From positions 372,001-436,000 of the forward strand of contig NZ_QNRR01000003.1 of assembly GCF_003315205.1 (NCBI RefSeq): DNA of 64,000 bases, read 5' to 3'. The notes beneath the pieces were generated by a model that was not told the origin of the DNA, searched no databases, and saw nothing but the letters and a program-made list of their open reading frames with translations. Shown here one piece after another: positions 52,900-62,663 of the stretch (positions are counted from its first letter, which is position 1; each line of letters starts with the position of its first letter). Source of the stretch: Roseimicrobium gellanilyticum (GTDB lineage: Bacteria > Verrucomicrobiota > Verrucomicrobiia > Verrucomicrobiales > Verrucomicrobiaceae). The position numbers were made by a program, and so were the translations under genes.

Positions 52900-53904
52900 A
52901 TGGCCGGACAAACGCCTAGTGTAACGATTCTGTTCATCACGCGAAATCGGATGGACGATCTCCGTCGGGCAGTGCAATCCGCCCTGAGCCAGGATATCGA
53001 GTGCGAAATCCTGGTCCTGGACGATGCCTCTACCGACGCCACGGTGGCCATGATGCGGAGCGAGTTTCCCTCGGTGTCGTTAGTTGAAGCGCAGCAACCT
53101 CTTGGAGTGTGTGCGCAACGCAATCGAGGTGCCCTCCTCGCCAAGGGTGAAATCATCGTGTCGATTGATGATGACGCAGAATTTTCCACCCCGCACATTG
53201 TAAGGCAGACCCTGGCTGACTTCAGACACCCGCGTGTTGCGGCCGTGTGGATTCCCTACAAGGACATCCGAATCAGCCCTGAGTTAAAGTCTCCCACGCC
53301 ACCCGAGCCGGGGGATTGGGTGGTCGCGTCGTTCGTGGGCACGGCATGTGCTTTTCGGCGCGATCTGTTTCTCCGAATGGGCGGATATCAAGAACTGCTC
53401 TTCCGCGAAACTGAAGAACGCGAACTTTGCGTACACTTCCTGAACTTCGGATATGTCACGCTGCTCGGCTCGGCAGATGTCATCTTGCACTACATGTCAC
53501 CTGTCCGCGATGCCGGACGGAATCGGATGTGGCAGCGGCGAAACGATGTGTGTCATGCAATATGGAACGTCCCCTTTCCCGACCTGCTCTACCATCTGCC
53601 GGGGACCATCCTCAATGGATTGCGGTTTGGTCTGACGCACGACTGTCTCCCCCAGACTATCAGTGGGTACTTCCGCGCCATCCCCCTCGTATGGCGGACA
53701 AGGCACCTGCGGCATCCAATTTCCAGCAAGATTTATCGTCTCGCTCGGCGCTTGAACCGTAACAAAGTTCTGTCCCTTAACGAGGTATGCCAGGAACTTG
53801 GCCCCATGGGAGAGTGGCAGGGCTCAGGCAGCGGCCCTCAACCAAAACAATTCCCGGATACCGATTTAAGCGGTAATATATCTGCCAGAGGCTCGAATCC
53901 ATGA
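52900..53904 (+). CDS. family 2 glycosyltransferase
   Basis: 334 residues. GT-A motifs: VTILFITRNRMDDLRRAVQSA, ILVLDDASTDATVAMM, PLGVCAQRNRGALLAKGE, IVSIDDDAEFSTP (DDD metal site), GTACAFRRDLFLRMGGY and FRETEERELCVHFL. A C-terminal tail of about 100 residues is basic with amphipathic helices. The stop overlaps the start of the radical SAM gene by four bases (ATGA), so the two proteins should be made in equal amounts. The rhamnosyl- or galactosyltransferase specificity cannot be judged. Confidence 0.87.
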   Translation: MAGQTPSVTILFITRNRMDDLRRAVQSALSQDIECEILVLDDASTDATVAMMRSEFPSVSLVEAQQPLGVCAQRNRGALLAKGEIIVSIDDDAEFSTPHIVRQTLADFRHPRVAAVWIPYKDIRISPELKSPTPPEPGDWVVASFVGTACAFRRDLFLRMGGYQELLFRETEERELCVHFLNFGYVTLLGSADVILHYMSPVRDAGRNRMWQRRNDVCHAIWNVPFPDLLYHLPGTILNGLRFGLTHDCLPQTISGYFRAIPLVWRTRHLRHPISSKIYRLARRLNRNKVLSLNEVCQELGPMGEWQGSGSGPQPKQFPDTDLSGNISARGSNP

Positions 53905-55001
53905 ATCTCTCCAATCTGGTCACACTGCTCACTCGAAAAGCCAAGTTCGAGCTGGCAGGTCTGCGTGCGGCGCTCGTCTACCCCTTCCGAAAGAAGGAGC
54001 TGATAGACCGCCTTTCGCAGGCGATGTGCAATGTCAACATTGAGACGACCAACATCTGCAACGCCAAGTGTGTTTTTTGCGCCTACCAGTACCAGACGCG
54101 GGCCACAGGGGTTATGGACATGGGCCTTTTCCGCAAGATCATCAAGGAGTTCGTGGAATGCGGTGGCGGGAATCTGGGCTTCACGCCTACCGTGGGCGAA
54201 CCGCTCGTGGATAAACACATCATTGAGCGCATTCGCTACGCGCGCCGCCATCCCGAGATCAAGAGCATCTCGATGTTTTCGAACATGCTCAGCCTTCACA
54301 AGCTGGGAGCCGAAGCGCTGGCTACTTCAGGGCTGAGTGCACTCACAGTCTCAACCTCGGGCTTCGACCGGGAGATGTACCTTCGGGTGTACCGCACGAC
54401 CATGTATGAGCGGATGCTTGAGAACGTCATTGAATTCGCCGAGGTGAACAATCGGCTCGGCAGGCCGGTGAACTTTACGGTGGACATGCGAGTGGATCGC
54501 CCCCTTCACGAAGTGCTTTCCTATCCCGACTACCACAAGGTGGCAGCAGTCGTAGGGGTTGAGAATATTGGTGTGAAATTCCGCTACGATTCTTGGGGCG
54601 GGAAGATCACGCAGGAAGAACTGACGGGCAATATGAAGCTCCGCCGGAATCTACGGCCTCGTTGGAGCCCCTGCACTGAACTGTTCATGGGGCCGATGGT
54701 TTACTGGGACGGCAAGGTGGGAGGATGCAACTGCCGCGACGTGGACGCGAGCGAATTGGTCGTCGGAAACGTGCGCAACCAGCACCTCGCGGATATCTGG
54801 TTCGGACCGGAACTCAAACGCCTGCGCGAGGAATTCACCACGTCCAAGATCAAGAATCTGTGCAAGTCCTGCACGCACTACAATCACCTCTCCCTCTACT
54901 TGAGAAAGGACAATGCTGCCGTGCTGGAGGCATTCAAGCCCTGCCAGCGCCCCATTTCAAAAGACGCTGAGAAGGAGAATGAGCAGGCTGCTGTCACTTG
55001 A
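53901..55001 (+). CDS. radical SAM protein with SPASM domain
   Basis: 366 residues. The [4Fe-4S] motif CNAKCVFC is at Cys53, Cys57 and Cys60, followed by the barrel with FTPTVGEPLVD and the strand pattern of radical SAM enzymes. The C-terminus has several more cysteines (CTELFMGPMVYWDGKVGGCNC and NLCKSC), a SPASM-type auxiliary-cluster domain. Such enzymes carry out difficult modifications on peptides or sugars. In a polysaccharide cluster it may act on a sugar, nucleotide sugar or a lipid/peptide anchor; the substrate is unknown. Translationally coupled to the preceding GT2 gene. Confidence 0.88.
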   Translation: MNLSNLVTLLTRKAKFELAGLRAALVYPFRKKELIDRLSQAMCNVNIETTNICNAKCVFCAYQYQTRATGVMDMGLFRKIIKEFVECGGGNLGFTPTVGEPLVDKHIIERIRYARRHPEIKSISMFSNMLSLHKLGAEALATSGLSALTVSTSGFDREMYLRVYRTTMYERMLENVIEFAEVNNRLGRPVNFTVDMRVDRPLHEVLSYPDYHKVAAVVGVENIGVKFRYDSWGGKITQEELTGNMKLRRNLRPRWSPCTELFMGPMVYWDGKVGGCNCRDVDASELVVGNVRNQHLADIWFGPELKRLREEFTTSKIKNLCKSCTHYNHLSLYLRKDNAAVLEAFKPCQRPISKDAEKENEQAAVT

Positions 55002-55121
55002 AGCTGGGTCAAGCCGGTGTGGGGACCGAGCGCTGACTGATTAAATCTCATGTCGGCCACGTTTCGCTCCAGCCAACCTGGTTGATGTGTCCCAGAGTCC
55101 TTTCTACGAAAGAGCGGCAAA

Positions 55122-56453
55122 ATGACAGCGTGTGCAAAAACTGTGCTGGATGATCGTGGTCATGTGAGCGCAGGCTCACCCCCCTCCCCTTCCAGGGAAA
55201 GTTGGGTGGTGTGCCAGCTTGGAGCCCGCATGCACTATGCAGTGCCAAGGATGCTGGCCCAAGCCGGCAAACTGGAGCGCTTCTATACGGACTTGTATGG
55301 TGGAATGGATTGGGGCAGCGTTTTTCGAAGGCTTCCGAAGGCATGGCAGAGCTCAGGCATACGTCGGCTCACGGGACGCATAGCTTCTGGCCTGCCCCAG
55401 AAACAGGTCTATCCGCAATCGGTCTTTGGTGCACTGTACTACCTTCGGCGACGGACCGCGCGCGATACGAACAAGATGAGTGCTGTCCACCTGTGGGCAG
55501 GCAGGGCCTTTGGTGATCGCGTCGTCAGCCAGGGCTTCGGCAATGCCACCGCCATCTATACCTTCAACACTGCCGGATTCGAAATCTTGAAAGCTGCACG
55601 CTCTCAGGGACTCTTCACTGTCGTGGAACAAACCATCGTGCCCCGCGCGGTGGAGGACACCCTTCTGAAAACAGAGCATGCACGCCACCCTGGGTGGGAA
55701 CCAGATAAGAAGTTCGGCTCCGCCGCCGAGATGACGGCGCGTCGTGAGGCTGAAGAATGGGCTCTCGCAGACCTCATTGTATGTGGCAGTGAATTCGTTC
55801 GTGATGGAATCGCTCAGTGCGGCGGCCCGGTGGATCGATGCGCGGTTGTTCCCTACGGTGTAGATGCACACTTTGCCGCCTCACCCGCACACCACGAATC
55901 TGGGCCGCTAAGAGTCCTCACGGTGGGGGAACTCGGATTGCGCAAGGGTGCGTCCACCTGCTTGGAAGTGGCCCGCGCACTTGGCAGCGATGCCGAGTTT
56001 CGATGGGTGGGGCCCACCTCCCTTTCTGCAAAGGCCATGGCAGAGGTATCACAGGCAGTGCATCTGACCGGTGCCGTGCCCCGAACAGATGTGCGAGCTC
56101 ACTATGAATGGGCCGACGTGTTTTTTCTCCCGTCCATCTGCGAAGGGTCCGCAACAGTGACATATGAGGCCCTCACCTGCGGACTTCCCGTAGTCACCAC
56201 CCCGAATGCGGGCAGTACCGTCGTGGATGGCAAAACAGGATACATAGCCCCCGTAAGGGATGTCGAAATCATGGCGGCACGTTTGCGCCAACTCCACAAG
56301 GATCGCTTACTCTTGAAACAGATGAGTGCCGCAGCGAGTGAGCACTCGCAAGGCCTCTCACTTGACGCCTATCAGCAACGTCTTCTGAGCCTTCTTGAGC
56401 ACAAGTTTCAGGAGTTCCGTGCACGGTGCAACCATGAGGCAATGCCTGGCTGA
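55122..56453 (+). CDS. family 4 glycosyltransferase
   Basis: 443 residues, GT-B fold. N-terminal half: SWVVCQLGARMHYAVPRMLAQAGKL and ATAIYTFNTAGFEILKAARSQG. Second half: ALADLIVCGSEFVRDGI, VPYGVDAHF, LRVLTVGELGLRKGA, FRWVGPTS, VHLTGAVPR, then FFLPSICEGSATVTYEALTC and GLPVVTTPNAGSTVVDG, the EX7E-type donor site. Retaining enzyme, cytoplasmic. It lies 120 bases after the radical SAM gene. Confidence 0.88.
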   Translation: MTACAKTVLDDRGHVSAGSPPSPSRESWVVCQLGARMHYAVPRMLAQAGKLERFYTDLYGGMDWGSVFRRLPKAWQSSGIRRLTGRIASGLPQKQVYPQSVFGALYYLRRRTARDTNKMSAVHLWAGRAFGDRVVSQGFGNATAIYTFNTAGFEILKAARSQGLFTVVEQTIVPRAVEDTLLKTEHARHPGWEPDKKFGSAAEMTARREAEEWALADLIVCGSEFVRDGIAQCGGPVDRCAVVPYGVDAHFAASPAHHESGPLRVLTVGELGLRKGASTCLEVARALGSDAEFRWVGPTSLSAKAMAEVSQAVHLTGAVPRTDVRAHYEWADVFFLPSICEGSATVTYEALTCGLPVVTTPNAGSTVVDGKTGYIAPVRDVEIMAARLRQLHKDRLLLKQMSAAASEHSQGLSLDAYQQRLLSLLEHKFQEFRARCNHEAMPG

Positions 56454-56516
56454 CGGCGGTGCACCCAGGTGCTTACCACACGTCAAAAAAATCAACACCC
56501 CGTTGAGCTCCAAAGA

Positions 56517-57674
56517 ATGATCGGACTCTGCAGCTGGCAGCGCGAATTCCGGCACGGAACCTTCAACGCTGGACTTGCCCATGTTGTGTCTCATGCGTTT
56601 CCGACCCATCCGGCTACTTTCCATGTGGAGCAGTCCCATGTGCCATTTCTCAGAGATGCGCTATCACTCAGCCGTTCGAAGCCAGGAAACTCCATCGAAG
56701 TCGTGGGTCATGACCTCGGAGCTCCTCGCACAGCACACGGCTCCCTCCAGCGCTTCAAGCTCCTGTTCAAAATGGTCCAAGCCATGCGCCGGCCGGACGT
56801 GGCATGCTGGGTATTCGCGGATATGGGAGGCTCTGCGCTCACCTTCCTGAGATACCTGATGCGTTTGGGACGTGTGACCACGCCAGTGGTTGTCATTGCC
56901 CACGCACTCTTTGAGCCCTTGGGGTGGAATTCAAGGCCGTTACCAGAGAGACTGCCGGGGCTCCGTGGTCCACACCTCCCCAATCTGCGCCTCGTCGTTC
57001 TCGAAGAACACATCACCACAGCACTGGCGCGGAATTTTCCATCCCTCTTGCGCCAGCACGACATCCGACTTTTGCCCATCCCCCTGCTGGACGTGGAATA
57101 TGCCTGCACGCAACCTGTGGACGCCCACCACTTTGTGTTTCCTGGTGTGCCGGACAAGGGACTGGCAACGTTCGCAGAATTGGCCCGGGAAGTTCACGCT
57201 GTTCAGCCTCAAGCCAACTTCTCGGTTGCAGGCTTTGTCTCAGGGAATGAGGACGCCTCTGCCACAGCTCATTTGACGGACACACCCGGCTCGCCGCTTT
57301 CCATTCCTGAATACTTTCGGCGCCTCGCCGCAGCGTCATATACCATGTGGTTTTCCGTACACGATCCCAATCCCTATCAATACCGTACGAGCGGTACGAT
57401 TCCGGACCTGATTGCCTGCGGCAAGCCGACACTTTTTGTTCGCAACTCGATGGTGGACTGCTACTTCCGGCGCTACGGAGCAATCGGATATAATTGCGAC
57501 TCATGGCCAGCTCTGGTTCAGCGCGTCAAAGAGATGTGCATGGTGAATCCGCCAGTCATCCCTGCAGAACAGCACGCCGCAGTTGAGCGTGCACGTGAAG
57601 CACTCTTACCCCGTACCTTGGGGCCCGTTTTCCGGGATATTGTGCTTGGTCAGAAACGGGCCTCCTCCGATTGA
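56517..57674 (+). CDS. GT-B-like glycosyltransferase, unusual
   Basis: 385 residues from the ATG at 56517. No strong family motif, but the two-domain layout fits a GT-B enzyme: CSWQREFRHGTFNAGLAHVVSHAF, VACWVFADMGGSALTFLRYLMRLG, VVVIAHALFEPLGWN, then FVFPGVPDKGLATFAEL, ANFSVAGFVSG and YQYRTSGTIPDLIACGKPTLFVRN, which resembles a donor-binding loop. Functional call rests on this pattern and on lying between two glycosyltransferase genes. It may be a variant that uses an uncommon donor. Confidence 0.55.
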   Translation: MIGLCSWQREFRHGTFNAGLAHVVSHAFPTHPATFHVEQSHVPFLRDALSLSRSKPGNSIEVVGHDLGAPRTAHGSLQRFKLLFKMVQAMRRPDVACWVFADMGGSALTFLRYLMRLGRVTTPVVVIAHALFEPLGWNSRPLPERLPGLRGPHLPNLRLVVLEEHITTALARNFPSLLRQHDIRLLPIPLLDVEYACTQPVDAHHFVFPGVPDKGLATFAELAREVHAVQPQANFSVAGFVSGNEDASATAHLTDTPGSPLSIPEYFRRLAAASYTMWFSVHDPNPYQYRTSGTIPDLIACGKPTLFVRNSMVDCYFRRYGAIGYNCDSWPALVQRVKEMCMVNPPVIPAEQHAAVERAREALLPRTLGPVFRDIVLGQKRASSD

Positions 57675-57710
57675 ACCCGGCGTTTTTCACCGGGTGGAGT
57701 TCACCAGCCT

Positions 57711-58928
57711 GTGACCGACTGCACTTCGTCGATAACGCTGCAGGCTCGAGTGATTCCACGAACAATCAGCCGCCTCAATAATGTGAAGTCCGAAGACTTC
57801 AATATCCAGCTCCCTCGTGTGACCGTGGTGACCCACTCGCCGTCACCCTATCAGGTGGAGTTATTCGATGAGGCCGCGAGAATGGGAAGTCTCCAATTGA
57901 GCGTCATTTATCTCCATGCCAGGGACAAGCAGCGTCTCTGGCAGACGACCAAACCTTTCCACGACAGCATTCTCCTGACGGACCCAAACGTGGACGTCAA
58001 TGCCGTCGCACGCAGCACTGATGAAGCAGACCTTCTGGTGTTGAACTATTACAAACATCCTTTCGTAAAGCACGTACTCCAGCGTCGGAAGCGCATTCGA
58101 AAGCCCATGTGTTTCTGGGGAGAACGTCCTTTACTCCATTCTCTCTCGCCACTCAGCGGACTCTTCCGCATGTGGCGCCTTCGTGCGATTCACCTGACAC
58201 ACGCTCCCATCTGGGGCATTGGCTCCATGGCAGTCACTGCCTATCGCCGCGAGTTTGGCTCAGGTCATGAGTATGTGAATATTCCCTATTTTTCAAACCT
58301 GGAGAAGTTTGGAAGTGTCCCCCGGAGCCCCCTGTCGAAGGAGCGTGTGTTCTTGTTTTCTGGGATGCTTTGTCATCGGAAGGGCACGGACCTTCTTGCC
58401 CATGCGTTTGCCCGGCTGGCTGCAGAGTTCAACCATGTGCGCCTGCGAGTGGTCGGCTACGGCCCCATGGAGGCCGAGATGAAAGAGCAACTTTCCTCGT
58501 TGTCAGATCGCGTTGATTTCACCGGGTTCTGCCCTTGGGATCGTCTCCATCTGGAGTATGCGAAAGGTGACATTCTGTGTGTCCCCTCACGCCATGACGG
58601 CTGGGGCCTGGTGGTGCCGGAAGGACTTGCTGCAGGGCTGCCAGTCGTCAGCACGATTCAAACAGGCGCGGCCGTGGAGTTCATCAAACCCGGTCACAAT
58701 GGCTGGCTTCATCCTCCGGGCGAAGGCGAAGGTCTGTACCGGTCCATGCGTTTGGCCGCTACTCTCACGGATGAGCAGTGGCACGACATGTCTCATAGAG
58801 CCCGTATTTCAGTGGCGCAGCACTCCCTTCAGCGTGGCGCCGCAAAGTTGATTGAATCTGCAATCGCTGCGATGCCAGGCAGGACCATTCAACCCAAAGG
58901 AAGCCCGGTCGAGAATTTCCCAATGTAG
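57711..58928 (+). CDS. family 4 glycosyltransferase
   Basis: 405 residues, start GTG 57711. N-terminal domain: VTVVTHSPSPYQVELFDEAARMG, LLVLNYYKHPFVKHVLQ. Second domain: RVFLFSGMLCHRKGTDLLAHAF, VRLRVVGYGPMEAEMKEQL, VDFTGFCPWDRLHLEY, ILCVPSRHDGWGLVVPEGLAAGLPVV (the EX7E-type pattern) and KPGHNGWL. Retaining GT-B enzyme. The first 30 residues are not conserved and a later start is possible. Confidence 0.88.
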   Translation: MTDCTSSITLQARVIPRTISRLNNVKSEDFNIQLPRVTVVTHSPSPYQVELFDEAARMGSLQLSVIYLHARDKQRLWQTTKPFHDSILLTDPNVDVNAVARSTDEADLLVLNYYKHPFVKHVLQRRKRIRKPMCFWGERPLLHSLSPLSGLFRMWRLRAIHLTHAPIWGIGSMAVTAYRREFGSGHEYVNIPYFSNLEKFGSVPRSPLSKERVFLFSGMLCHRKGTDLLAHAFARLAAEFNHVRLRVVGYGPMEAEMKEQLSSLSDRVDFTGFCPWDRLHLEYAKGDILCVPSRHDGWGLVVPEGLAAGLPVVSTIQTGAAVEFIKPGHNGWLHPPGEGEGLYRSMRLAATLTDEQWHDMSHRARISVAQHSLQRGAAKLIESAIAAMPGRTIQPKGSPVENFPM

Positions 58929-59039
58929 CCAAACAAGGCCGGACCCAGAGGAGTTGTCCCATTGGAAGTTTCAACACCGACGGTCCGGCTGCTAGCGCAT
59001 CTGCATCCGACCAAATCAATCACGCAATCATAGACTTCC

Positions 59040-60233
59040 TTGCGGATACTTCACGTCACTCCTTCACTGGATACCGAAGATGGCGGACCAACCATCGCCC
59101 TTGCTCAGATGGCTGCGTCAGTCGCTGCTGAGGGCGTGGAGGTCTCAGTAGCTACCACCATCGATCGGGACGAGGCCGCCAGGCGGAACATACAGTTTGG
59201 CACCCCAGTCCACCTCGATGCGTGGACTTGCTACTTCTTCCCGCGCCACGGACGCTTTTACAAGCCTTCCCTGAGCTTGCTGAAGTGGCTTTGGCAACAC
59301 ATGGCGGAGTACGATCTGGTACACATCCACGCAGTATTTTCTTTTGCTCCCATTGCTGCCTGGAAAGCCGCTTTGCATGCAGGAAGGCCGTACATCGTTT
59401 CCCCACACGGGCTCCTGAACCAATGGGGAATGATTCACCGGCGCAAGCACATCAAAGCCCTCTCCTTTCGCCTGATCGAACGGCCTCTGCTTAATGCAGC
59501 TTCGGCCATTCACTACACCAGTGACGCTGAACAGCAAGAGGCCTCATTGCTCAATCTCACGGCCAGACCCTTGGTAATCCCCCTGGGTATTGACATGTCG
59601 GCATACGTGAACCTTCCCGACCGCCAGCTTTTTGAGGCGCGGTTTCCCGAGGCACAAAACCGCCAGATTGTCTTGTTCCTGTCGCGCATTGACCCCAAGA
59701 AGGGCATCGAGGTACTGCTTCAAGCGTGGAGACAACTGGCGCCTTCACATCCAAATGCGCTTTTGGTGATCGCCGGCTCCGGCACAGTGGAATATACCTC
59801 CTCTTTGAAAGCCAAAGCAGAAGAACTGGGAATAGCATCAAAGATTCTATGGACTGGGTTTCTGGGTCATGAGGAAAAGCGGATTGCCCTCGGCTCAGCA
59901 GAGATCTTCGTGCTCCCTTCGAAATCCGAGAGCTTTGGGATCGCTCTGCTTGAGGCCATGGCTGCGGGTGTGCCCTGTGTCACAACCCTGGGCGTAGCCT
60001 TGGGAGCAGAGGCCTCCGCCGTCGGCGCTGTTCAACCAGCCGATTATGAAGCTGACTCTCTTGCAGCGGCCGTTGGCAGGTTACTCGACTCCGCAGAGTT
60101 GCGCGGCAGACTGGGAATGGCAGGCAGAGAATTTGCGACCGGGAAATATTCCCTTGAAGCGATGGGGCACGCGCTCAAGGCTGCGTACCTCACTCTTGCG
60201 GTCCAGTCTGTGGCTACCACGCCATCGGTTTAG
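59040..60233 (+). CDS. family 4 glycosyltransferase
   Basis: 397 residues, start TTG 59040, opening with RILHVTPSLDTEDGGPTIAL, the classic GT4 N-terminus. LVHIHAVFSFAPIAAWKAA, YIVSPHGLLNQWGM, VIPLGID, IVLFLSRIDPKKGIEVLLQAW, LVIAGSGT, WTGFLG, and ILVFPSKSESFGIALLEAMAAGVP-like donor site (here IFVLPSKSESFGIALLEAM). A retaining enzyme; related ones transfer mannose or galactose, but the donor is not readable. Confidence 0.92.
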   Translation: MRILHVTPSLDTEDGGPTIALAQMAASVAAEGVEVSVATTIDRDEAARRNIQFGTPVHLDAWTCYFFPRHGRFYKPSLSLLKWLWQHMAEYDLVHIHAVFSFAPIAAWKAALHAGRPYIVSPHGLLNQWGMIHRRKHIKALSFRLIERPLLNAASAIHYTSDAEQQEASLLNLTARPLVIPLGIDMSAYVNLPDRQLFEARFPEAQNRQIVLFLSRIDPKKGIEVLLQAWRQLAPSHPNALLVIAGSGTVEYTSSLKAKAEELGIASKILWTGFLGHEEKRIALGSAEIFVLPSKSESFGIALLEAMAAGVPCVTTLGVALGAEASAVGAVQPADYEADSLAAAVGRLLDSAELRGRLGMAGREFATGKYSLEAMGHALKAAYLTLAVQSVATTPSV

Positions 60234-60256
60234 GCATCCGCATATTTACACATTAC

Positions 60257-61516
60257 ATGATACTGCTGATAAAGCTCATCGTCTCCTTGGTTTGCATCGT
60301 GCTGGCATGGAGACTGAAGCCCCTTTGGGAACATTCTGCCGCTGCCACCCCTTCATTTCGCCGGTATTGCCTGGCGGGATTTATCCTGACGAGAGTCGGC
60401 ACTTTCGTCATGGTCTTTTTCGTGTTGAGAATGGGAGCGCAATCAGACATCAACTGGTACTACAACGATGCCAAAGCTGTGGAAGGCGGATTGCTTCCTC
60501 TCCGGGACTTCATGCCCATTTACGGCCCCTGGTTTTCCGTGGCCTGCGCCCTGCTCATCAAGATTTTCGACTCACCTGTTTGGCTGGTCTTCATCGCGAT
60601 TGTTTTTGAATTCATCTCACTGCCTCTTTGGCTGAAGGTTGGAGACCGTTTGTTCAATCCGCGAATCTCCAATCTGGGACTGTTGTTGTATGTTTGTTCG
60701 CCCTTGAGTCTGCTCAATGTGCCCATCACCGGGCAAAACCACATCTGGTTCGCACCTTTCATCGCAGGGGGCATGCTCCTGCTCATCCGGCATCAGAGCT
60801 TTCTGTGCGGCGCGACCGTGGGAGCCTCCATCCTTGCCGTTAAGCTTCTATCCCTCATTTTCATCCCCCCATTCACGTGGGCATCGAAGAATCGCTGGGC
60901 TTGTGCAGCAGGCTTCTTTTGCGTGGTGATTCCGGGATACGGGTGGTACTTCCTGCAAGGGGCGGACATCACCAAGCTGATGAGCTTTCACTCACAGCAC
61001 GGATCCTCTGGCAACCTTCCATTTCTGCTTGGGATGGCCGGGCTGGACTTTTCGCTTCCGCACTTGCGTTCGGCGGCCAACTATATTGGACTCGGGCTTT
61101 TGAGTGGTCTCTTTCTCACCGCCATGTGGAAGAAGAGAGTCGTAACCCCCTACCAGGCGCTCATCTTTCTGCCACTCCTGATGATCATCGTTCTCATCAT
61201 CAGCAAGAAGTCGTTCGCATCCTATCTCGAGTGTGCCCTCTTTCCCCTGTGCCTGATTGGCGCCACATTCCCATCGAACGGCGAACGTGTCGCTCTCACC
61301 GCCATTGGCGGCCTGGCCGCTTGCGAGCCGAGCATCTGGTACCGGCTGCTCTCGAATCAGGAACTTGCTGCCTTCTGGGACAAAGACGCCGCGATCCCAC
61401 TTCCCTCATGGGCATACTTTAGCGTGGCTTTCGTGGATGTGATTCTCCTCGGATCTTATGTCTACCTGGCCATCCGACTCTGGCGTCTGACTGCGAAGGA
61501 CAGATTCTGTGCATGA
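60257..61516 (+). CDS. GT-C-like multi-pass membrane protein
   Basis: 419 residues, about ten transmembrane helices (MILLIKLIVSLVCIVLAW first). A periplasmic acidic site follows helix 2: MGAQSDINWYYNDAKAVEGG, and a loop RDFMPIYGPWFSVACALL, as in DUF2029/ArnT-like GT-C mannosyltransferases that use polyprenyl-phosphate sugars. The next gene encodes a polyprenyl-phosphate sugar synthase and overlaps this one by eight bases, so the pair probably makes and uses a lipid-linked sugar on the periplasmic side. Confidence 0.7.
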   Translation: MILLIKLIVSLVCIVLAWRLKPLWEHSAAATPSFRRYCLAGFILTRVGTFVMVFFVLRMGAQSDINWYYNDAKAVEGGLLPLRDFMPIYGPWFSVACALLIKIFDSPVWLVFIAIVFEFISLPLWLKVGDRLFNPRISNLGLLLYVCSPLSLLNVPITGQNHIWFAPFIAGGMLLLIRHQSFLCGATVGASILAVKLLSLIFIPPFTWASKNRWACAAGFFCVVIPGYGWYFLQGADITKLMSFHSQHGSSGNLPFLLGMAGLDFSLPHLRSAANYIGLGLLSGLFLTAMWKKRVVTPYQALIFLPLLMIIVLIISKKSFASYLECALFPLCLIGATFPSNGERVALTAIGGLAACEPSIWYRLLSNQELAAFWDKDAAIPLPSWAYFSVAFVDVILLGSYVYLAIRLWRLTAKDRFCA

Positions 61517-62642
61517 GCCCCCTCCTGTGATCCCAGAAAATCAGACTCCAGAAATATCCATCGTGATTCCCACGCTCAATGAAGCGGGGAATCTGCCCAG
61601 GCTTGTGCCTGCAATCGCAACCGTGCTCACCGGCCGGCGGTTTGAGATCATCATTGTGGATGACAAAAGCTCCGACGGCACGCCACAGACGGCCTTGGAA
61701 CTGGCCAATCGATATCCTTTACGGCTGATTGAGCGCATGCAGCCCGACGGCCTGAGCGGTGCGGTATTGAAAGGTCTGGCTGCAGCAAGGGGCGATATTG
61801 CAGTCGTGATGGATGCTGACTTCCAGCATCCCCCCGAGGCCTTGCCTCACCTGATAGAGTCTCTGGAGAAAGACGAGGCCGATTTTGTAGTCGGCTCACG
61901 GCATGTTACAGGAGCTTCCACGGATGTTACCTGGGGCACGTTCAGAAAACTCAACTCAGCCGTGGCACGGCTGCTTGCCAGACCACTTTGTGGAGATGTC
62001 AAGGATACCATGAGTGGGTTTTTCGGATTGAAGCGCCATGTCTGGAATAGCTCTGCCCAACTCGCTCCACTTGGGTACAAGATAGGTCTTGAGTTTCTCT
62101 GCAAATGCCCGGGCCTTCGCGTGCGCGAGATCCCGATTCACTTCGGCCTGCGGGAGGAGGGACAGTCCAAGCTTTCGCTCAAGCAGCAGTTTCGCTATCT
62201 TGAGCACCTCAGTCGCTTGTATGACTTCAAGTTTCCGCGATTCTCTCCAATTGCCAAATTCGTGGCCGCATTTGCGTTGACGTGGTCGATGGCCCTGCCC
62301 CTCTTCCTGGGCCTAACGGCTTTGGGGTGGCCTCCGCACATATCCTTTTCCATCGCGTTGCTCTTTAGTCACGGAGTACATGCTCTCCTGCACTGGCGGT
62401 ATCTCAACACGGAAGGCGTGCCTGAGACTGTGACCCATCCCTGGGTGGGTTTCATAGGCATGATCTTCGCAGAGCTTCTCGTAGGGAATCTCACGTTGTG
62501 GTGGCTGCTGGCTGAACTCCGTGCTCCGACGCCCATAAAGATCTTCACCATAGCAACCATCGTGACGGCGGTCTGCCGGTATATGCTCCGTAAAGAGCTT
62601 CGCCACGATCTCCGTTCCCTGAAGGCGGCGCTGTCGCGATAG
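61509..62642 (+). CDS. polyprenyl-phosphate sugar synthase: GT2 domain fused to GtrA-like membrane domain
   Basis: 377 residues, start GTG 61509. Residues 15-240 are dolichol-phosphate-mannose-synthase-like: ISIVIPTLNEAGNLPRLVP, IIIVDDKSSDGT, SGAVLKGLAAARGDIAVVMDADFQHPPEALP (DxD), FGLREEGQSKLSLKQQ. After that come four helices (VAAFALTWSMALPLFLGLTAL and so on), the GtrA/flippase-like module. It makes polyprenyl-P-sugar in the inner membrane for a GT-C enzyme such as the preceding gene. Confidence 0.88.
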   Translation: MHEPPPVIPENQTPEISIVIPTLNEAGNLPRLVPAIATVLTGRRFEIIIVDDKSSDGTPQTALELANRYPLRLIERMQPDGLSGAVLKGLAAARGDIAVVMDADFQHPPEALPHLIESLEKDEADFVVGSRHVTGASTDVTWGTFRKLNSAVARLLARPLCGDVKDTMSGFFGLKRHVWNSSAQLAPLGYKIGLEFLCKCPGLRVREIPIHFGLREEGQSKLSLKQQFRYLEHLSRLYDFKFPRFSPIAKFVAAFALTWSMALPLFLGLTALGWPPHISFSIALLFSHGVHALLHWRYLNTEGVPETVTHPWVGFIGMIFAELLVGNLTLWWLLAELRAPTPIKIFTIATIVTAVCRYMLRKELRHDLRSLKAALSR

Positions 62643-62663
62643 CCCTTCATCCTCTTTGCACTC

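Noticed and set aside
60257-61516. Membrane protein considered as the Wzy O-antigen polymerase
   Set aside because: The acidic residues after helix 2 and the overlap with a polyprenyl-phosphate sugar synthase gene fit a GT-C sugar transferase better, and an ABC exporter would not need Wzy.
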